DNA from: Neisseria sp.
GTDB taxonomy: Bacteria; Pseudomonadota; Gammaproteobacteria; Burkholderiales; Neisseriaceae
Length of the DNA stretch: 64,000 nt
Assembly: GCA_030538415.1 (NCBI GenBank)
Contig: JAUNTY010000010.1
Coordinates: forward strand, 1-64,000
Reading direction: 5' to 3'
The notes beneath the pieces are model-generated. The model made no database searches and had not been told where the DNA came from. It saw nothing but the letters and a program-made list of their open reading frames with translations. How positions within the stretch are numbered: position 1 is the stretch's first letter; each line of letters starts with the position of its first letter. Below are positions 18,234 to 26,367 of the stretch, in pieces. The translations under genes and the position numbers were made by a program.

Positions 18234-20006
18234 TCAGGCTTGTGCCCAGAAATCGCGCGGGGCATCCAACACGGGCTGCACGATGCCGCTGCGCACGGCG
18301 AAGTCGCCGAAGCCTTCGTTTGCTTCGCGGTGTTGCGCCCAATCGGCAAACCAGCCGTCGAGAATCGGCAGGATTTCCTCTTCGGTGATGTTTTCCTTGA
18401 ACAGGCGCGGAATGCGGGTGCCTTCGCGGTTGCCGCCGGTGTAGAGGTTGTAGCGGCCTACGGCTTTGCCGACGAGGCCGATTTCGGCGAGCATGGAGCG
18501 GCCGCAACCGTTGGGGCAGCCGTTGACGCGCAAGACGATGTGTTCGTCGGCCAAACCGTGTTTGGCGAAGAGGGCGTCGATTTTGTCGGCAAACTGCGGC
18601 AAAAAGCGTTCGGCTTCGGCCATCGCCAGCGGGCAGGTGGGCAGTGCCACGCAGGCCATGCTGTTTTCGCGCTGGGGGGTAATGCTGTCGTTAATCAGGC
18701 CGTGGGCGCGGGCGATCTGTTCGATGGCGTCTTTATCGGCGGCGGCCACGTTGGCGACAATCAGGTTTTGGTTGGCGGTGAGGCGGAAATCGCCTTTGTG
18801 CACTTTGGCGATTTCGCGCATGCCGGTTTTGAGCGGGCGGCCGGGGTAGTCGAGCAGGCGGCCGTTTTCGATAAAGAGGGTGAGGTGCCAGTTGCCTTCT
18901 TCGCCCTGCACCCAGCCGATGCGGTCGCCGCGGCTGGTGAATGCATACGGGCGGATGGGTTGGAATTTGGCGCCCATGCGGTTTTCCACTTCTTCGATAA
19001 ACACTTCGGTGCCCACGCGCTCGAGGGTGTAGCGGGTTTTGGCGGCTTTGCGGTCGCTGCGGTTGCCCCAGTCGCGCTGCACGGAAACCACGGCGGCGGC
19101 GCAATCGAGCACTTTATCGAGGCCGATAAAGCCGAATTCGCGGGCGGTGTTGGGGTAGGTTTTGGTGTTGCCGTGCTCCATCGAGAGGCCGCCGCCGACC
19201 AATACGTTGAATCCGGCGAGCTTGCCGTTTTCTTCGATGGCGACGAAGTTCAAATCGTTGGCGTGCAAGTCGACGTCGTTGTGCGGCGGAATCACCACGG
19301 TGGTTTTGAATTTGCGCGGCAGGTAGTTTTTGCCGAGCACGGGCTCGGTGGCGTCGCCGCTTTTCACCGCATCTTTCAGCGGCGTGGCTTCGGCGAATTG
19401 CTCGGTGGAATGCAGCTTTTCGCCGTCGAGCCAGATTTCGGCGTAGGCGCGGGTTTTCGGCAACAGATGTTCGCTGATTTTTTTCGCCCATTCGTAGGCT
19501 TCTTTGTGCAAGGCGCTTTCAACGGGATTGCTGGTGCACAATACATTGCGGTTGACGTCGCCCGCGGTGGCGATGGAATCCAGCCCCAATTCGTTGAGCC
19601 ATTGGTGCATGGGCTTGATGTTGTCTTTCAACACGCCGTGGAATTGGAAGGTTTGGCGGTTGGTAAGACGGATGGAGCCGTAGAGCGTTTGTGCGCCGGC
19701 GAATTCGTCGATGCCGAGCCATTGCGCGGGCTGGATGATGCCGCCGGGCAGGCGGCAGCGCATCATCACGTTTTTCAGCGGCTCCAGCTTTTGCTCGACG
19801 CGCTCGGCGCGGATGTCGCGGTCGTCTTGCTCATACATGCCGTGAAAGCGGATAAGCTGGAAATTGTCGCCGTTGAAGCCGCCGGTGAGGCCGTCTGAAA
19901 GGTCGCCGCTGATGCTGCCTTCGAGGTAATGGCTGTCGCCTTTGAGGCGCTCGTTGTCGGCGGGCGGGGCGTCGGGGAGTTTGGCGCGCGGGTCGTGGCT
20001 GGTCAT
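18234..20006 (-). CDS. cysI: Sulfite reductase hemoprotein beta-component
   Basis: 590 aa, typical length for CysI. The siroheme/[4Fe-4S] cysteines are in [16 protein letters not shown] and [18 protein letters not shown]. Other landmarks are [19 protein letters not shown] and [11 protein letters not shown]. With CysJ it reduces sulfite to sulfide using NADPH in the cytosol. A DUS is used as coding sequence near the N-terminus (SDGLTGG, about 19890). The start follows GGACATTCCC weakly; the shared cys promoter element begins 35 bp upstream. cysI and cysJ are on the same strand but separated by ~550 bp of repeats and each has its own copy of the element. Confidence 0.96.
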   Translation of the reverse strand: MTSHDPRAKLPDAPPADNERLKGDSHYLEGSISGDLSDGLTGGFNGDNFQLIRFHGMYEQDDRDIRAERVEQKLEPLKNVMMRCRLPGGIIQPAQWLGIDEFAGAQTLYGSIRLTNRQTFQFHGVLKDNIKPMHQWLNELGLDSIATAGDVNRNVLCTSNPVESALHKEAYEWAKKISEHLLPKTRAYAEIWLDGEKLHSTEQFAEATPLKDAVKSGDATEPVLGKNYLPRKFKTTVVIPPHNDVDLHANDLNFVAIEENGKLAGFNVLVGGGLSMEHGNTKTYPNTAREFGFIGLDKVLDCAAAVVSVQRDWGNRSDRKAAKTRYTLERVGTEVFIEEVENRMGAKFQPIRPYAFTSRGDRIGWVQGEEGNWHLTLFIENGRLLDYPGRPLKTGMREIAKVHKGDFRLTANQNLIVANVAAADKDAIEQIARAHGLINDSITPQRENSMACVALPTCPLAMAEAERFLPQFADKIDALFAKHGLADEHIVLRVNGCPNGCGRSMLAEIGLVGKAVGRYNLYTGGNREGTRIPRLFKENITEEEILPILDGWFADWAQHREANEGFGDFAVRSGIVQPVLDAPRDFWAQA

Positions 20007-20040
20007 GGGAATGTCCTGTAGCTTGTGCGTTTTGGTATGA

Positions 20041-20112
20041 CGTTACTTTATAGAGGCCGTCTGAAAAAGGGAAAGAATGCTTGGTTATCATGAAATGCGA
20101 TTTTGTTATATG
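20041..20112 (-). promoter_or_regulatory. Shared cys regulon promoter element (cysI copy)
   Basis: CGTTACTTTATAGAGGCCGT, CTGAAAAAGGGAAAGAATGC, TTGGTTATCATGAAATGCGA, TTTTGTTATATG in sequence. On the gene strand the -10 candidate is TATAAA (opposite TTTATA at 20047-20052). Nearly identical to the cysJ copy. Confidence 0.68.
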
Positions 20113-20194
20113 CGCAGGGTTTGGGCGGTTTGTGCTGTTGTCGCGGGCGGAGCATATGCTTTCAGACGGCCTCAAATCTTGCCGTCAAACAAAC

Positions 20195-20508
20195 GGGTAG
20201 CGTGGGCTCCGCCCACGTTTTTAATCAAGCTTTTATGCAGCGATTTCAGACGGCCTGTGGTGTTGTCGTGGGCAGAACCCACGCTACGGCGGGCGCGGGG
20301 CATATGGTAAACCAGCAGGAAAAGGAGGCCGTCTGAAAGCATTCGGACGGCATCAGACAAAGCGGGTAGCGTGGGCAGAGTCCACGTTTCGGCCAAGCTT
20401 TCATGCTGAGATTTCAGACGGCCTGTGGTGTTGTCGTGGGCAGAGCCCACGCTACGGCGGGCGCGGGGCATGTGGTAAATCAGTAGGAAAAGGAGGCCGT
20501 CTGAAAGC
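20195..20508. repeat. Two ~146-bp direct repeats between cysI and cysJ
   Basis: Unit 1 20195-20340, unit 2 20364-20508. Each runs GGGTAGCGTGGGC...CACGTTT, then GATTTCAGACGGCCTGTGGT, GTTGTCGTGGGCAGA.CCCACG, GCGGGCGCGGGGCAT and ends in GGAGGCCGTCTGAAAGC. Each contains two facing GTGGGC/GCCCAC blocks able to form hairpins. No coding sense. Confidence 0.75.
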
Positions 20509-20520
20509 TTTCAGACGGCC
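20495..20520 (-). terminator. Inverted DUS pair after cysJ
   Basis: GGCCGTCTGAAAGCTTTCAG followed by ACGGCC is a perfect palindrome 42 bp past the cysJ stop codon. Confidence 0.7.
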
Positions 20521-20562
20521 TCAAACCTTACCATCAATAAAGATAAGGAAGAAGGAAAAGGG

Positions 20563-22380
20563 TTAATACACGTCGCGCTGGTAGCGTTTGTCTTCGCGCA
20601 AGTCGTTGAGATAATCTTCGGCGTCGTCGCGGCTCATGTTGCCGTGTTCGCCGATGATGTCGAGCAGGGTATTTTCGACATCGCGCGCCATGCGGCTGCC
20701 GTCGCCGCACACGTAAACATGCGCGCCTTGTTGCAGCCATGCCCACACGTCGGCGGCAGCGGCGGCGAGCTTGTGCTGCACATACACTTTTTCTTTCCCC
20801 TGGCGGCTCCAGGCGAGGTCGGCGCGGGTGAGCAGGCCGTTTTTGCGGTATTGCAGCCATTCGCTCTGGTAGAGGAAATCATCGGTGAATTTTTGGTTGC
20901 CGAACACGAGCCAGTTGCCGCCCGCATCGCCGTTGGCTTCGCGCTGCTGCATAAAGGCGCGGAAGGGGGCAATGCCGGTGCCCGCGCCGATCATAATCAC
21001 GGGGGTGTCGCCGTTGGCGGGCAGGCGGAAATGCGGGTTGGGTTCGACGAATACGCGCACTTCGCCGCCTTCTTCGAGCGCGCCGCCGATAAAGCCGGAA
21101 GCTGCGCCGGTGTAGGGCTTGCCGTGGTGCTCAAACTGCACCACGCCGACGGTGAGGTGCACTTCTTCGCCCGCTTCATCTTGCGCCGAGGCGATGGAAT
21201 AGAGGCGCGGGGTTTGGGCGCGGAAGAGGCCGAACAGGGTTTGCGCGTCGAGCGGGTGCGGGTGTTGGGCAAACACGCCCACGGGCGGGGTAGCGGCAAG
21301 GTACACATCGAGCGCTTCGGCGTTTTCCACAGTTTTCTGCAAATCGGTGTTGCCGCTCAAGGCCGCATATTGCTGCACCAGCGCGGGGGTGTTTTGGGTG
21401 ATGTCGGCATGGTGGGTAAGGGCGGTGCGGAGGTCGGTTTGGCTGCCGTCTGAAAGTTTGACTGTTTCGCTGCCGTCAAGCTGATGCAGGGCGAGGATTT
21501 CGTCAACCAGCGCGGCGGCATTGACCGGCCAAATGCCGATCGCATCGCCGGTTTGGTAGCGGATGCCGGAGCCTGCGAGGTCGATTTCGATGTGTTCGAC
21601 GTCTTTTTCGGCATGGCGGGCGGTGATTTTCTGGCGCACCGACAAGCTGGCGGTAAACGGTTTTTCTTTGCTGTAAAGCTGGGCGGCGGGGGCGGCGCCG
21701 GGTGTAGAAAGGCCGTCCCCGCCTAAAGCCTGCGGGGATGACGTTTCTGAAAGCGGGGCACTGCTTTGGACGCACAATTCGGCCACTTGCGCGCCGATGC
21801 GCTCAATCCAGGCTTGCGCGGGGGCTTCGTAATCCAAGTCGCAATCGACGCGCTCGGCCAGCCGCGCCGCGCCGAGTTTGGCCAATTGCTCGTCAAAATC
21901 TTTGCCTGCCTGACAGAAATGCGGATAGCTGGTGTCGCCCAAACCGAGCACGGCAAAGCTGAGTTTGCCCAAATCAGGCGCTTTTTTGCCGAACAGGAAT
22001 TTGTGCAGCGGCAGCGCTTCTTCCGGCGGCTCGCCCTCGCCTTGGGTGGAGGTCACCAGCAACACGATGTCTTCTTCGGGCAGGCTTTTGCTCTTGAAAT
22101 CGGCCGCGCCGACCAGCCGCGCATTGATGCCCGACTGCTCCAGCTTCACCAGCAAATCGGCGGCCACGCGGCGGGCGTTGCCGGTTTGCGAGGCGGACAA
22201 CACGGTCACGCGGCGGGCGGGCGCGGCGCTTGTTGCCGCAGCGGGCAAAGTATCGGCCAAACCGGCCGCCGCGCCGCCGCCCTGGCTCTGCGCCCAACAA
22301 TAGCCCGACAGCCAGGCCAATTGGGTGGGCGAGAGGGCGGAGAGTTGGGCGGCGATTTCGGGCGGCAGCGGCTGGGTCAT
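20563..22380 (-). CDS. cysJ: Sulfite reductase [NADPH] flavoprotein alpha-component
   Basis: 605 aa from MTQPLPPEIAAQLSAL (22380). N-terminal flavodoxin-like domain (VTVLSASQTGNARRVA, TSTQGEGEPPEEALPL, GLGDTSYPHFCQAGKDFD), then the connecting/FAD domain (RLYSIASAQDEAGEEVHLTV), NADPH domain (IMIGAGTGIAPFRAFMQQR) and the usual C-terminus KRYQRDVY. It passes electrons from NADPH via FAD and FMN to CysI. In the linker between flavodoxin and FAD domains the segment SETSSPQALGGDGLSTPG is encoded by a dispersed repeat inserted in frame (21709-21752). The shared cys promoter element starts 76 bp upstream of the ATG. Confidence 0.95.
   Translation of the reverse strand: MTQPLPPEIAAQLSALSPTQLAWLSGYCWAQSQGGGAAAGLADTLPAAATSAAPARRVTVLSASQTGNARRVAADLLVKLEQSGINARLVGAADFKSKSLPEEDIVLLVTSTQGEGEPPEEALPLHKFLFGKKAPDLGKLSFAVLGLGDTSYPHFCQAGKDFDEQLAKLGAARLAERVDCDLDYEAPAQAWIERIGAQVAELCVQSSAPLSETSSPQALGGDGLSTPGAAPAAQLYSKEKPFTASLSVRQKITARHAEKDVEHIEIDLAGSGIRYQTGDAIGIWPVNAAALVDEILALHQLDGSETVKLSDGSQTDLRTALTHHADITQNTPALVQQYAALSGNTDLQKTVENAEALDVYLAATPPVGVFAQHPHPLDAQTLFGLFRAQTPRLYSIASAQDEAGEEVHLTVGVVQFEHHGKPYTGAASGFIGGALEEGGEVRVFVEPNPHFRLPANGDTPVIMIGAGTGIAPFRAFMQQREANGDAGGNWLVFGNQKFTDDFLYQSEWLQYRKNGLLTRADLAWSRQGKEKVYVQHKLAAAAADVWAWLQQGAHVYVCGDGSRMARDVENTLLDIIGEHGNMSRDDAEDYLNDLREDKRYQRDVY
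21709..21752. repeat. Dispersed repeat inserted in frame inside cysJ
   Basis: AAGGCCGTCCCCGCCTAAAG, then CCTGCGGGGATGACGTTTCT and GAAA. The same sequence occurs in non-coding DNA at about 12547-12592, 18015-18060 and 18161-18205. Here it lies entirely in the cysJ interdomain linker without breaking the frame. Confidence 0.85.
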
Positions 22381-22455
22381 GGCGGTTCCTGGTGATGGAT
22401 TATTGATTATGGATGAGCGGCAGGCGCGCAAATGCGCGTGTCGGTTGATGCTTGC

Positions 22456-22527
22456 CGCTACTTTAGCGAGGCCGTCTGAAAAAAGGAAAGAATGCTTGGT
22501 TATCATCAAATGCGATTTTGTTATATG
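22456..22527 (-). promoter_or_regulatory. Shared cys regulon promoter element (cysJ copy)
   Basis: CGCTACTTTAGCGAGGCCGT, CTGAAAAAAGGAAAGAATGC, TTGGTTATCATCAAATGCGA, TTTTGTTATATG. Identical to the cysI copy at most positions. Confidence 0.68.
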
Positions 22528-22634
22528 TGTGAAAAAGCCGTCTGAAACGTTTGATACGCTTTCAGACGGCCTGTTTATGCTTGATTGACACGGAATCATT
22601 CAAGGCGGCGAGTCGCGGGCTTATGCGGAAAGAA

Positions 22635-22741
22635 TATAGCGAAATAAAATAAGAAATCTACTGCGTTAGCTGCGCCTTGCCGTACTATTTGTACTGTCTG
22701 CGGCTCGCCGCCTTGTGTCAGAATCTAATTTCTTCGACTAT
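22635..22741. repeat. Correia-like MITE, degenerate
   Basis: The core CTTGCCGTACTATTTGTACT and GTCTGCGGCTCGCCGCCTTG is intact; the ends TATAGCGAAATAAAA and AATTTCTTCGACTATG are poorly matched. Confidence 0.75.
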
Positions 22742-22772
22742 GCGGTTTCAGACGGCCTTTTTTTCTGAAGCA

Positions 22773-23078
22773 TCAGGCCGCATTGCGGCCGCGTTCGGCG
22801 TTGAAGCGGTGCACATAAGCCACCAGTGCGGCAATGCAGCCGTCGATGTCGTCGACACCCGACAAAAACAGGATGGTGCGCAAGGCCGACAAGTCGTGGT
22901 CGGGAACCAGCGGGGCGGCGTATTGGTTGGGAAAGGCGAGCGGGCAGAGCCACTGTTTTTCTGCGGGGCGGTAGATGCCGATGATTTCGTGTCGGCCGTT
23001 GCTGCGGTGCAGGGTGAATTGCACGGCGGCGCTGGCCGGCACGGTGTGTGCGGAAAGCTCGAGATGGTGGATTTTCAT
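22773..23078 (-). CDS. Conserved-looking hypothetical protein (101 aa)
   Basis: Start MKIHHLELSAHTVPASAAVQ at 23078, preceded by AAGGAACCACCG, a good ribosome site. The product has no signal peptide or membrane segment; it is mixed alpha/beta with FTLHRSNGRHEIIGIYRP, QWLCPLAFPNQYAAPL and a C-terminal helical part GCIAALVAYVHRFNAERGR. I do not recognise the family. It lies between cysJ and the divergent cysM. Its ATG overlaps the stop of an upstream 74-codon frame (ATGA), suggesting coupling. Codon use looks normal for the neighbourhood. Confidence 0.6.
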   Translation of the reverse strand: MKIHHLELSAHTVPASAAVQFTLHRSNGRHEIIGIYRPAEKQWLCPLAFPNQYAAPLVPDHDLSALRTILFLSGVDDIDGCIAALVAYVHRFNAERGRNAA

Positions 23079-23299
23079 CGGTGGTTCCTTTTCCTGTTTA
23101 GCACTTTCGGGGGCGGCAATTGGGAATAAATCGCCCGGGGTGTCGGGTTGCGCGGCTTCGGTGCGGCAATAAAAAACACCCGAAAGCCGAAAGAGCCGGG
23201 TGCGTTGCCGTGTTTGCCGTCTGCAAAAGCCAACGGCCACATCTGCGCTTGCATTCCACCTTGCCGGCAAGGGCAGGTTGGCATGGTTTCCCAACTCAT
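23075..23299 (-). CDS. Possible small protein or leader ORF (74 aa)
   Basis: Reads MSWETMPTCPCRQGGMQAQM, then WPLAFADGKHGNAPGSFGFR and a basic tail. It ends in a TGA that overlaps the ATG of the 101-aa gene. The middle of the frame contains a rho-independent terminator hairpin on the same strand (23171-23202), unusual for a normal gene and more like a leader. Two cysteine codons lie close together (C-P-C). No family recognised; the coding status is uncertain. Confidence 0.3.
   Translation of the reverse strand: MSWETMPTCPCRQGGMQAQMWPLAFADGKHGNAPGSFGFRVFFIAAPKPRNPTPRAIYSQLPPPKVLNRKRNHR
23171..23202 (-). terminator. Rho-independent terminator upstream of the 101-aa gene
   Basis: On the minus strand CACCCG...CGGGTG with a loop, followed directly by TTTTTTATT. 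It is not built from DUS, unlike almost every other terminator here. It lies between a possible promoter near cysM and the 101-aa gene, so it could act as an attenuator or end a short RNA. Confidence 0.65.
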
Positions 23300-23428
23300 G
23301 ATGTTTCAGACATATTATGCTTGCGGGCAAACCGTGTCAACTGCTTTCAGACGGTCTTGCCGGTATCCAGAGCAGGGATTTTGTGATAACTTCGGCTATT
23401 GTTTTGACACGGATTCAGCGCACCCATC

Positions 23429-24319
23429 ATGAGAAAATTTCCGACTCTGGCCGATTGCGTCGGCCATACTCCCCTGATTCAACTGCAACGCGTGGCGGCG
23501 CACACCAAGGCGACTGTGTTGGCCAAACTGGAGGGCGACAATCCTGCCGGTTCGGTCAAAGACCGTCCTGCCTTCCACATGATTGCGCAGGCCGAATTGC
23601 GCGGCGAAATCAAGCCGGGCGACATGCTGATTGAGGCCACCAGCGGCAACACCGGCATTGCGCTGGCGATGGTGGCGGCGATGAAAGGCTACCGGCTCAC
23701 GCTGCTGATGCCGAAAAATTCGACACAGGAGCGCAAAGACGCGATGGCGGCTTACGGCGCCACACTGATTGAAACCGAAAGCATGGAAGCGGCGCGCGAC
23801 GAGGCGCTGGCGATGCAGGAAAAAGGGCTGGGCAAGGTGCTCGACCAATTCAACAACCCCGACAACAAAGAAGCGCACTATGTGACCACCGGCCCCGAAA
23901 TCTGGGCGCACACCGAGGGTGCAATCACCCATTTTGTCAGTTCGATGGGCACCACCGGCACGATTACCGGCGTGGCGAAATATTTGAAAGAGCAAAATCC
24001 GCAGGTGAAAATCATCGGCCTGCAGCCGGATGCCGAGTCGTCTATCGCCGGTATCCGCCGCTGGCCTGCCGAATACATGCCGGGCATTTTCGAGGCCGAT
24101 TTGGTTGATGAAACGCGGGATGTGGCGCAAAAAGACGCCGAGGCATTTACCCGCAGGCTGGCGCGCGAAGAGGGCGTGTTTGCGGGCGTGTCTTCCGGCG
24201 CGGCGGCAATGGCGGCGGTGAAAATCGCCGAAGAAAATCCGGGCGCGGTGGTGGTGTGCATCATTTGCGACCGCGGCGACCGTTATTTGTCTACCGGATT
24301 GTTTGGCAAACAGGATTAA
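23429..24319 (+). CDS. cysM: Cysteine synthase B
   Basis: 296 aa. The PLP lysine motif is NPAGSVKDRPAFHMI, followed by EATSGNTGIALAM, VSSMGTTGTITGV and SGAAAMAAV. The segment IIGLQPDAESSIAGIRRWP is characteristic of CysM in contrast to CysK. It makes L-cysteine (or S-sulfocysteine) from O-acetylserine and sulfide (or thiosulfate) in the cytosol. It closes the assimilation route encoded by the neighbouring cys genes but is read from the opposite strand. The shared cys promoter element was not found before it. An inverted DUS follows. Confidence 0.93.
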   Translation: MRKFPTLADCVGHTPLIQLQRVAAHTKATVLAKLEGDNPAGSVKDRPAFHMIAQAELRGEIKPGDMLIEATSGNTGIALAMVAAMKGYRLTLLMPKNSTQERKDAMAAYGATLIETESMEAARDEALAMQEKGLGKVLDQFNNPDNKEAHYVTTGPEIWAHTEGAITHFVSSMGTTGTITGVAKYLKEQNPQVKIIGLQPDAESSIAGIRRWPAEYMPGIFEADLVDETRDVAQKDAEAFTRRLAREEGVFAGVSSGAAAMAAVKIAEENPGAVVVCIICDRGDRYLSTGLFGKQD

Positions 24320-24390
24320 GATTATCCGGACATGAAAGCAAGCTGACTGTGTCGGCCACCTCGGCCTGATAAAGAGCAGCTTGGTTTAAA

Positions 24391-24416
24391 GGCCGTCTGA
24401 AAGCGTTCAGACGGCC
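24391..24416 (+). terminator. Inverted DUS pair after cysM
   Basis: GGCCGTCTGAAAGCGTTCAG plus ACGGCC, followed by TTTACTG. Confidence 0.75.
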
Positions 24417-24426
24417 TTTACTGTTT

Positions 24427-24530
24427 TATAGTGAAAAAACTTACTCTACTACCGCGTTGCTGCGCCTAGCCGTACTAATTGTACTGTCTTCGGCTTGCTG
24501 CCTTGTATTAAAGTAAGTTTTTCCACTATA
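24427..24530. repeat. Correia-like MITE
   Basis: 104 bp, ends TATAGTGAAAAAACTTACT and AGTAAGTTTTTCCACTATA, usual core with GCCGTACTAATTGTACTG. Confidence 0.88.
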
Positions 24531-24577
24531 TAAAGTTATCAAGCGGTTTTTATGAAACGCGAATTCGGAACTTGGTA

Positions 24578-24877
24578 TCAATGCATCAGATACCCCAACA
24601 CGCCCGCCGATGCGACCGCAATCAATACGGTGGGCAGCATCGAAAAGCGGCTGGCGGCAAACAGCGTAATCACCAGCGCGATTAATTCGTGCGGCTTGTC
24701 GGCAACGAAATGCGGGGCAATCACGGCGATTAACACGCAGCCGGGCGCGGCTTCCATCACGGCGGCGGCGCGAGGGCCGAGGCTGCGGTTGCGCAGCGCC
24801 AAAAAGCCGATGAGGCGGGTGGAATACGTAGCGGCCAGCATGCCGAGGATGGTGAGGAACGAAATCCAGCTGATCAT
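24578..24877 (-). CDS. azlD: AzlD family branched-chain amino acid exporter subunit
   Basis: 99 aa from ATG 24877 (MISWISFLTILGMLAATYST). Three to four hydrophobic segments; TRLIGFLALR and MEAAPGCVLIAVIAPHF are typical AzlD features. It forms a two-component inner-membrane exporter with AzlC for branched-chain amino acids or analogues. The ATG overlaps the azlC stop by 4 bp, so the pair is translationally coupled. Confidence 0.85.
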   Translation of the reverse strand: MISWISFLTILGMLAATYSTRLIGFLALRNRSLGPRAAAVMEAAPGCVLIAVIAPHFVADKPHELIALVITLFAASRFSMLPTVLIAVASAGVLGYLMH

Positions 24878-25614
24878 GTTTCGGCGCTCCAGAACCAGGC
24901 GGCCAGCAAACCGGCCAAGGCACCGGCGGGCACATACCAGGCGCCGTCGGTAAAGAGGGAGACTAGTGCGGCCACCGCCAGGCTCACCAGCCACGGGCGG
25001 GCGGCGCGCAAGCCTTTCCACATGCCGCGCAGCAACACCAGAAACACGGCGGGAAACGCCATGCCGAAGCCCAGCGCCTCCACATCGCCCAGAGCCGGAC
25101 CGATGGCCGCGCCCAATGCAGTAAAGCTCACCCACATCACGTAAAGCGTAAGCGACACGCCCATATAATAGGCCAGGCTGAAGGCGGGCAGGCCGCGGCT
25201 GCGGCGTTTGTTGGCGTCGGCAATGCCCATCGCCCAGCTTTCGTCGGTCATGAAAAACAACGCGGGCAGGGCTTTTTTCAGCGGCACGTTGCGCAGATAG
25301 GGCGACAGCGCCGCGCCCATCAGGATGTGGCGCGTGTTAATCATAAACGTCATCAGGATAATCAGCAGCGCAGGCAGCGGGTCGCCCCACAGGCCGACGG
25401 CGGCAAATTCGGAGCCGCCGGCAAAATTCAGCCCGGTCATCAGCGGCATTTCAAGCACGCTCATGCCTTTTTTCGCACCCTGCACGCCCAAAATCAGCGC
25501 AAACGGAATCATGCCGACCAAGACGGGCAGGCAGTCTTTGATGCCGCGGCGGAATTCGCCGTGGGGCGATGCGGCTTCGGCAGGCAATGAGGTGGCGGCA
25601 GAAGAGGGCTGCAT
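24874..25614 (-). CDS. azlC: AzlC family branched-chain amino acid exporter
   Basis: 246 aa with multiple membrane segments. FRRGIKDCLPVLVGMIPFAL and MTGLNFAGGSEFAAVGLW at the N-terminus and ALFFMTDESWAMGIADANKR in the middle are AzlC family signatures. It forms the large subunit of the AzlCD exporter in the inner membrane. It is divergent from an Lrp-type regulator, the usual arrangement for this system (AzlB in Bacillus). The intergenic 139 bp is AT-rich and should hold both promoters and the regulator site. Confidence 0.88.
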   Translation of the reverse strand: MQPSSAATSLPAEAASPHGEFRRGIKDCLPVLVGMIPFALILGVQGAKKGMSVLEMPLMTGLNFAGGSEFAAVGLWGDPLPALLIILMTFMINTRHILMGAALSPYLRNVPLKKALPALFFMTDESWAMGIADANKRRSRGLPAFSLAYYMGVSLTLYVMWVSFTALGAAIGPALGDVEALGFGMAFPAVFLVLLRGMWKGLRAARPWLVSLAVAALVSLFTDGAWYVPAGALAGLLAAWFWSAET

Positions 25615-25753
25615 AAAAGAAAAGATTCCTTGTTTGAAATGAGAGGCTATTATACCCGCAGTGCATCAAAACAGGGTTGCGTATATGCTTTGATTTTTAA
25701 TAAAATCGGCATTGAAAACCATTAATTTGCTATTTTTTGAATTCGGATGCTAA

Positions 25754-26212
25754 ATGAAGCTGGATGCCATCGACCGTAAAATTCTTGCCGCGCTGCAGCG
25801 CGACGGCAGGCTGCAAAACATCGAGCTCGCCAAAGCCGTGGGGCTTTCGCCGTCGCCCTGTCTGCGCAGGGTCAGGCTGCTGGAAGAAGCGGGCATTATC
25901 GAGCGCTACACCGCCCAGATCAATGCCGGCAAAGTGGGCATGGGCTTCACCGTGTTTGCGCGGGTGTGGCTGAAAAGCCAGGATGCGGCGGTGGTGGAAG
26001 GCTTCACCGAAGCCGTGCGCGGTTTGGAGCAGGTGTTGGAATGCCATCTGATGGCGGGCGACAGCGATTTCCTGCTGCGGGTGGTGGCCGCCGATTTGGA
26101 TGATTACCGCCGTTTCCAGATTGAGCACCTCACCCGCATTCCGGGCGTGCAAAACATCAAAACCGATATTCCGCTGCAGCAGGTGAAGCTGACCACCCGG
26201 CTGCCTTTGTAG
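25754..26212 (+). CDS. Lrp/AsnC family transcriptional regulator
   Basis: 152 aa. The N-terminal winged helix-turn-helix reads LDAIDRKILAALQRDGRLQN and LAKAVGLSPSPCLRRVRLLE; the C-terminal RAM domain carries ECHLMAGDSDFLLRVVAADL. It senses an amino acid and probably controls the divergent azlCD exporter (inferred from position). Length and domain order are normal. Confidence 0.92.
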   Translation: MKLDAIDRKILAALQRDGRLQNIELAKAVGLSPSPCLRRVRLLEEAGIIERYTAQINAGKVGMGFTVFARVWLKSQDAAVVEGFTEAVRGLEQVLECHLMAGDSDFLLRVVAADLDDYRRFQIEHLTRIPGVQNIKTDIPLQQVKLTTRLPL

Positions 26213-26367
26213 CGGCCATACAAGCCAAACAATGCAAACCGCTGCGCCGTCAGGAAGCCCCGGCCATTGCTGCCCGATATTTATCCGCTTCGGAAACGTG
26301 TTCAGACGGCCTCGGCGTGACGGGCACCACCGCCTGACCTGCAGCGGCAATGGCTGAGTTGGCGCCG

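Noticed and set aside
18240..19898. Long 552-codon plus-strand frame opposite cysI
   Set aside because: Composition (Ala/Gly/Val/Phe-rich, no domain) is that of an antisense shadow of a GC-rich gene with strong third-position bias.
22381..22599. 73-residue extension upstream of CysJ
   Set aside because: It translates the shared promoter element (ITKSHLMITKHSF...), not protein; the start MTQPLPPEIAAQ matches CysJ length.
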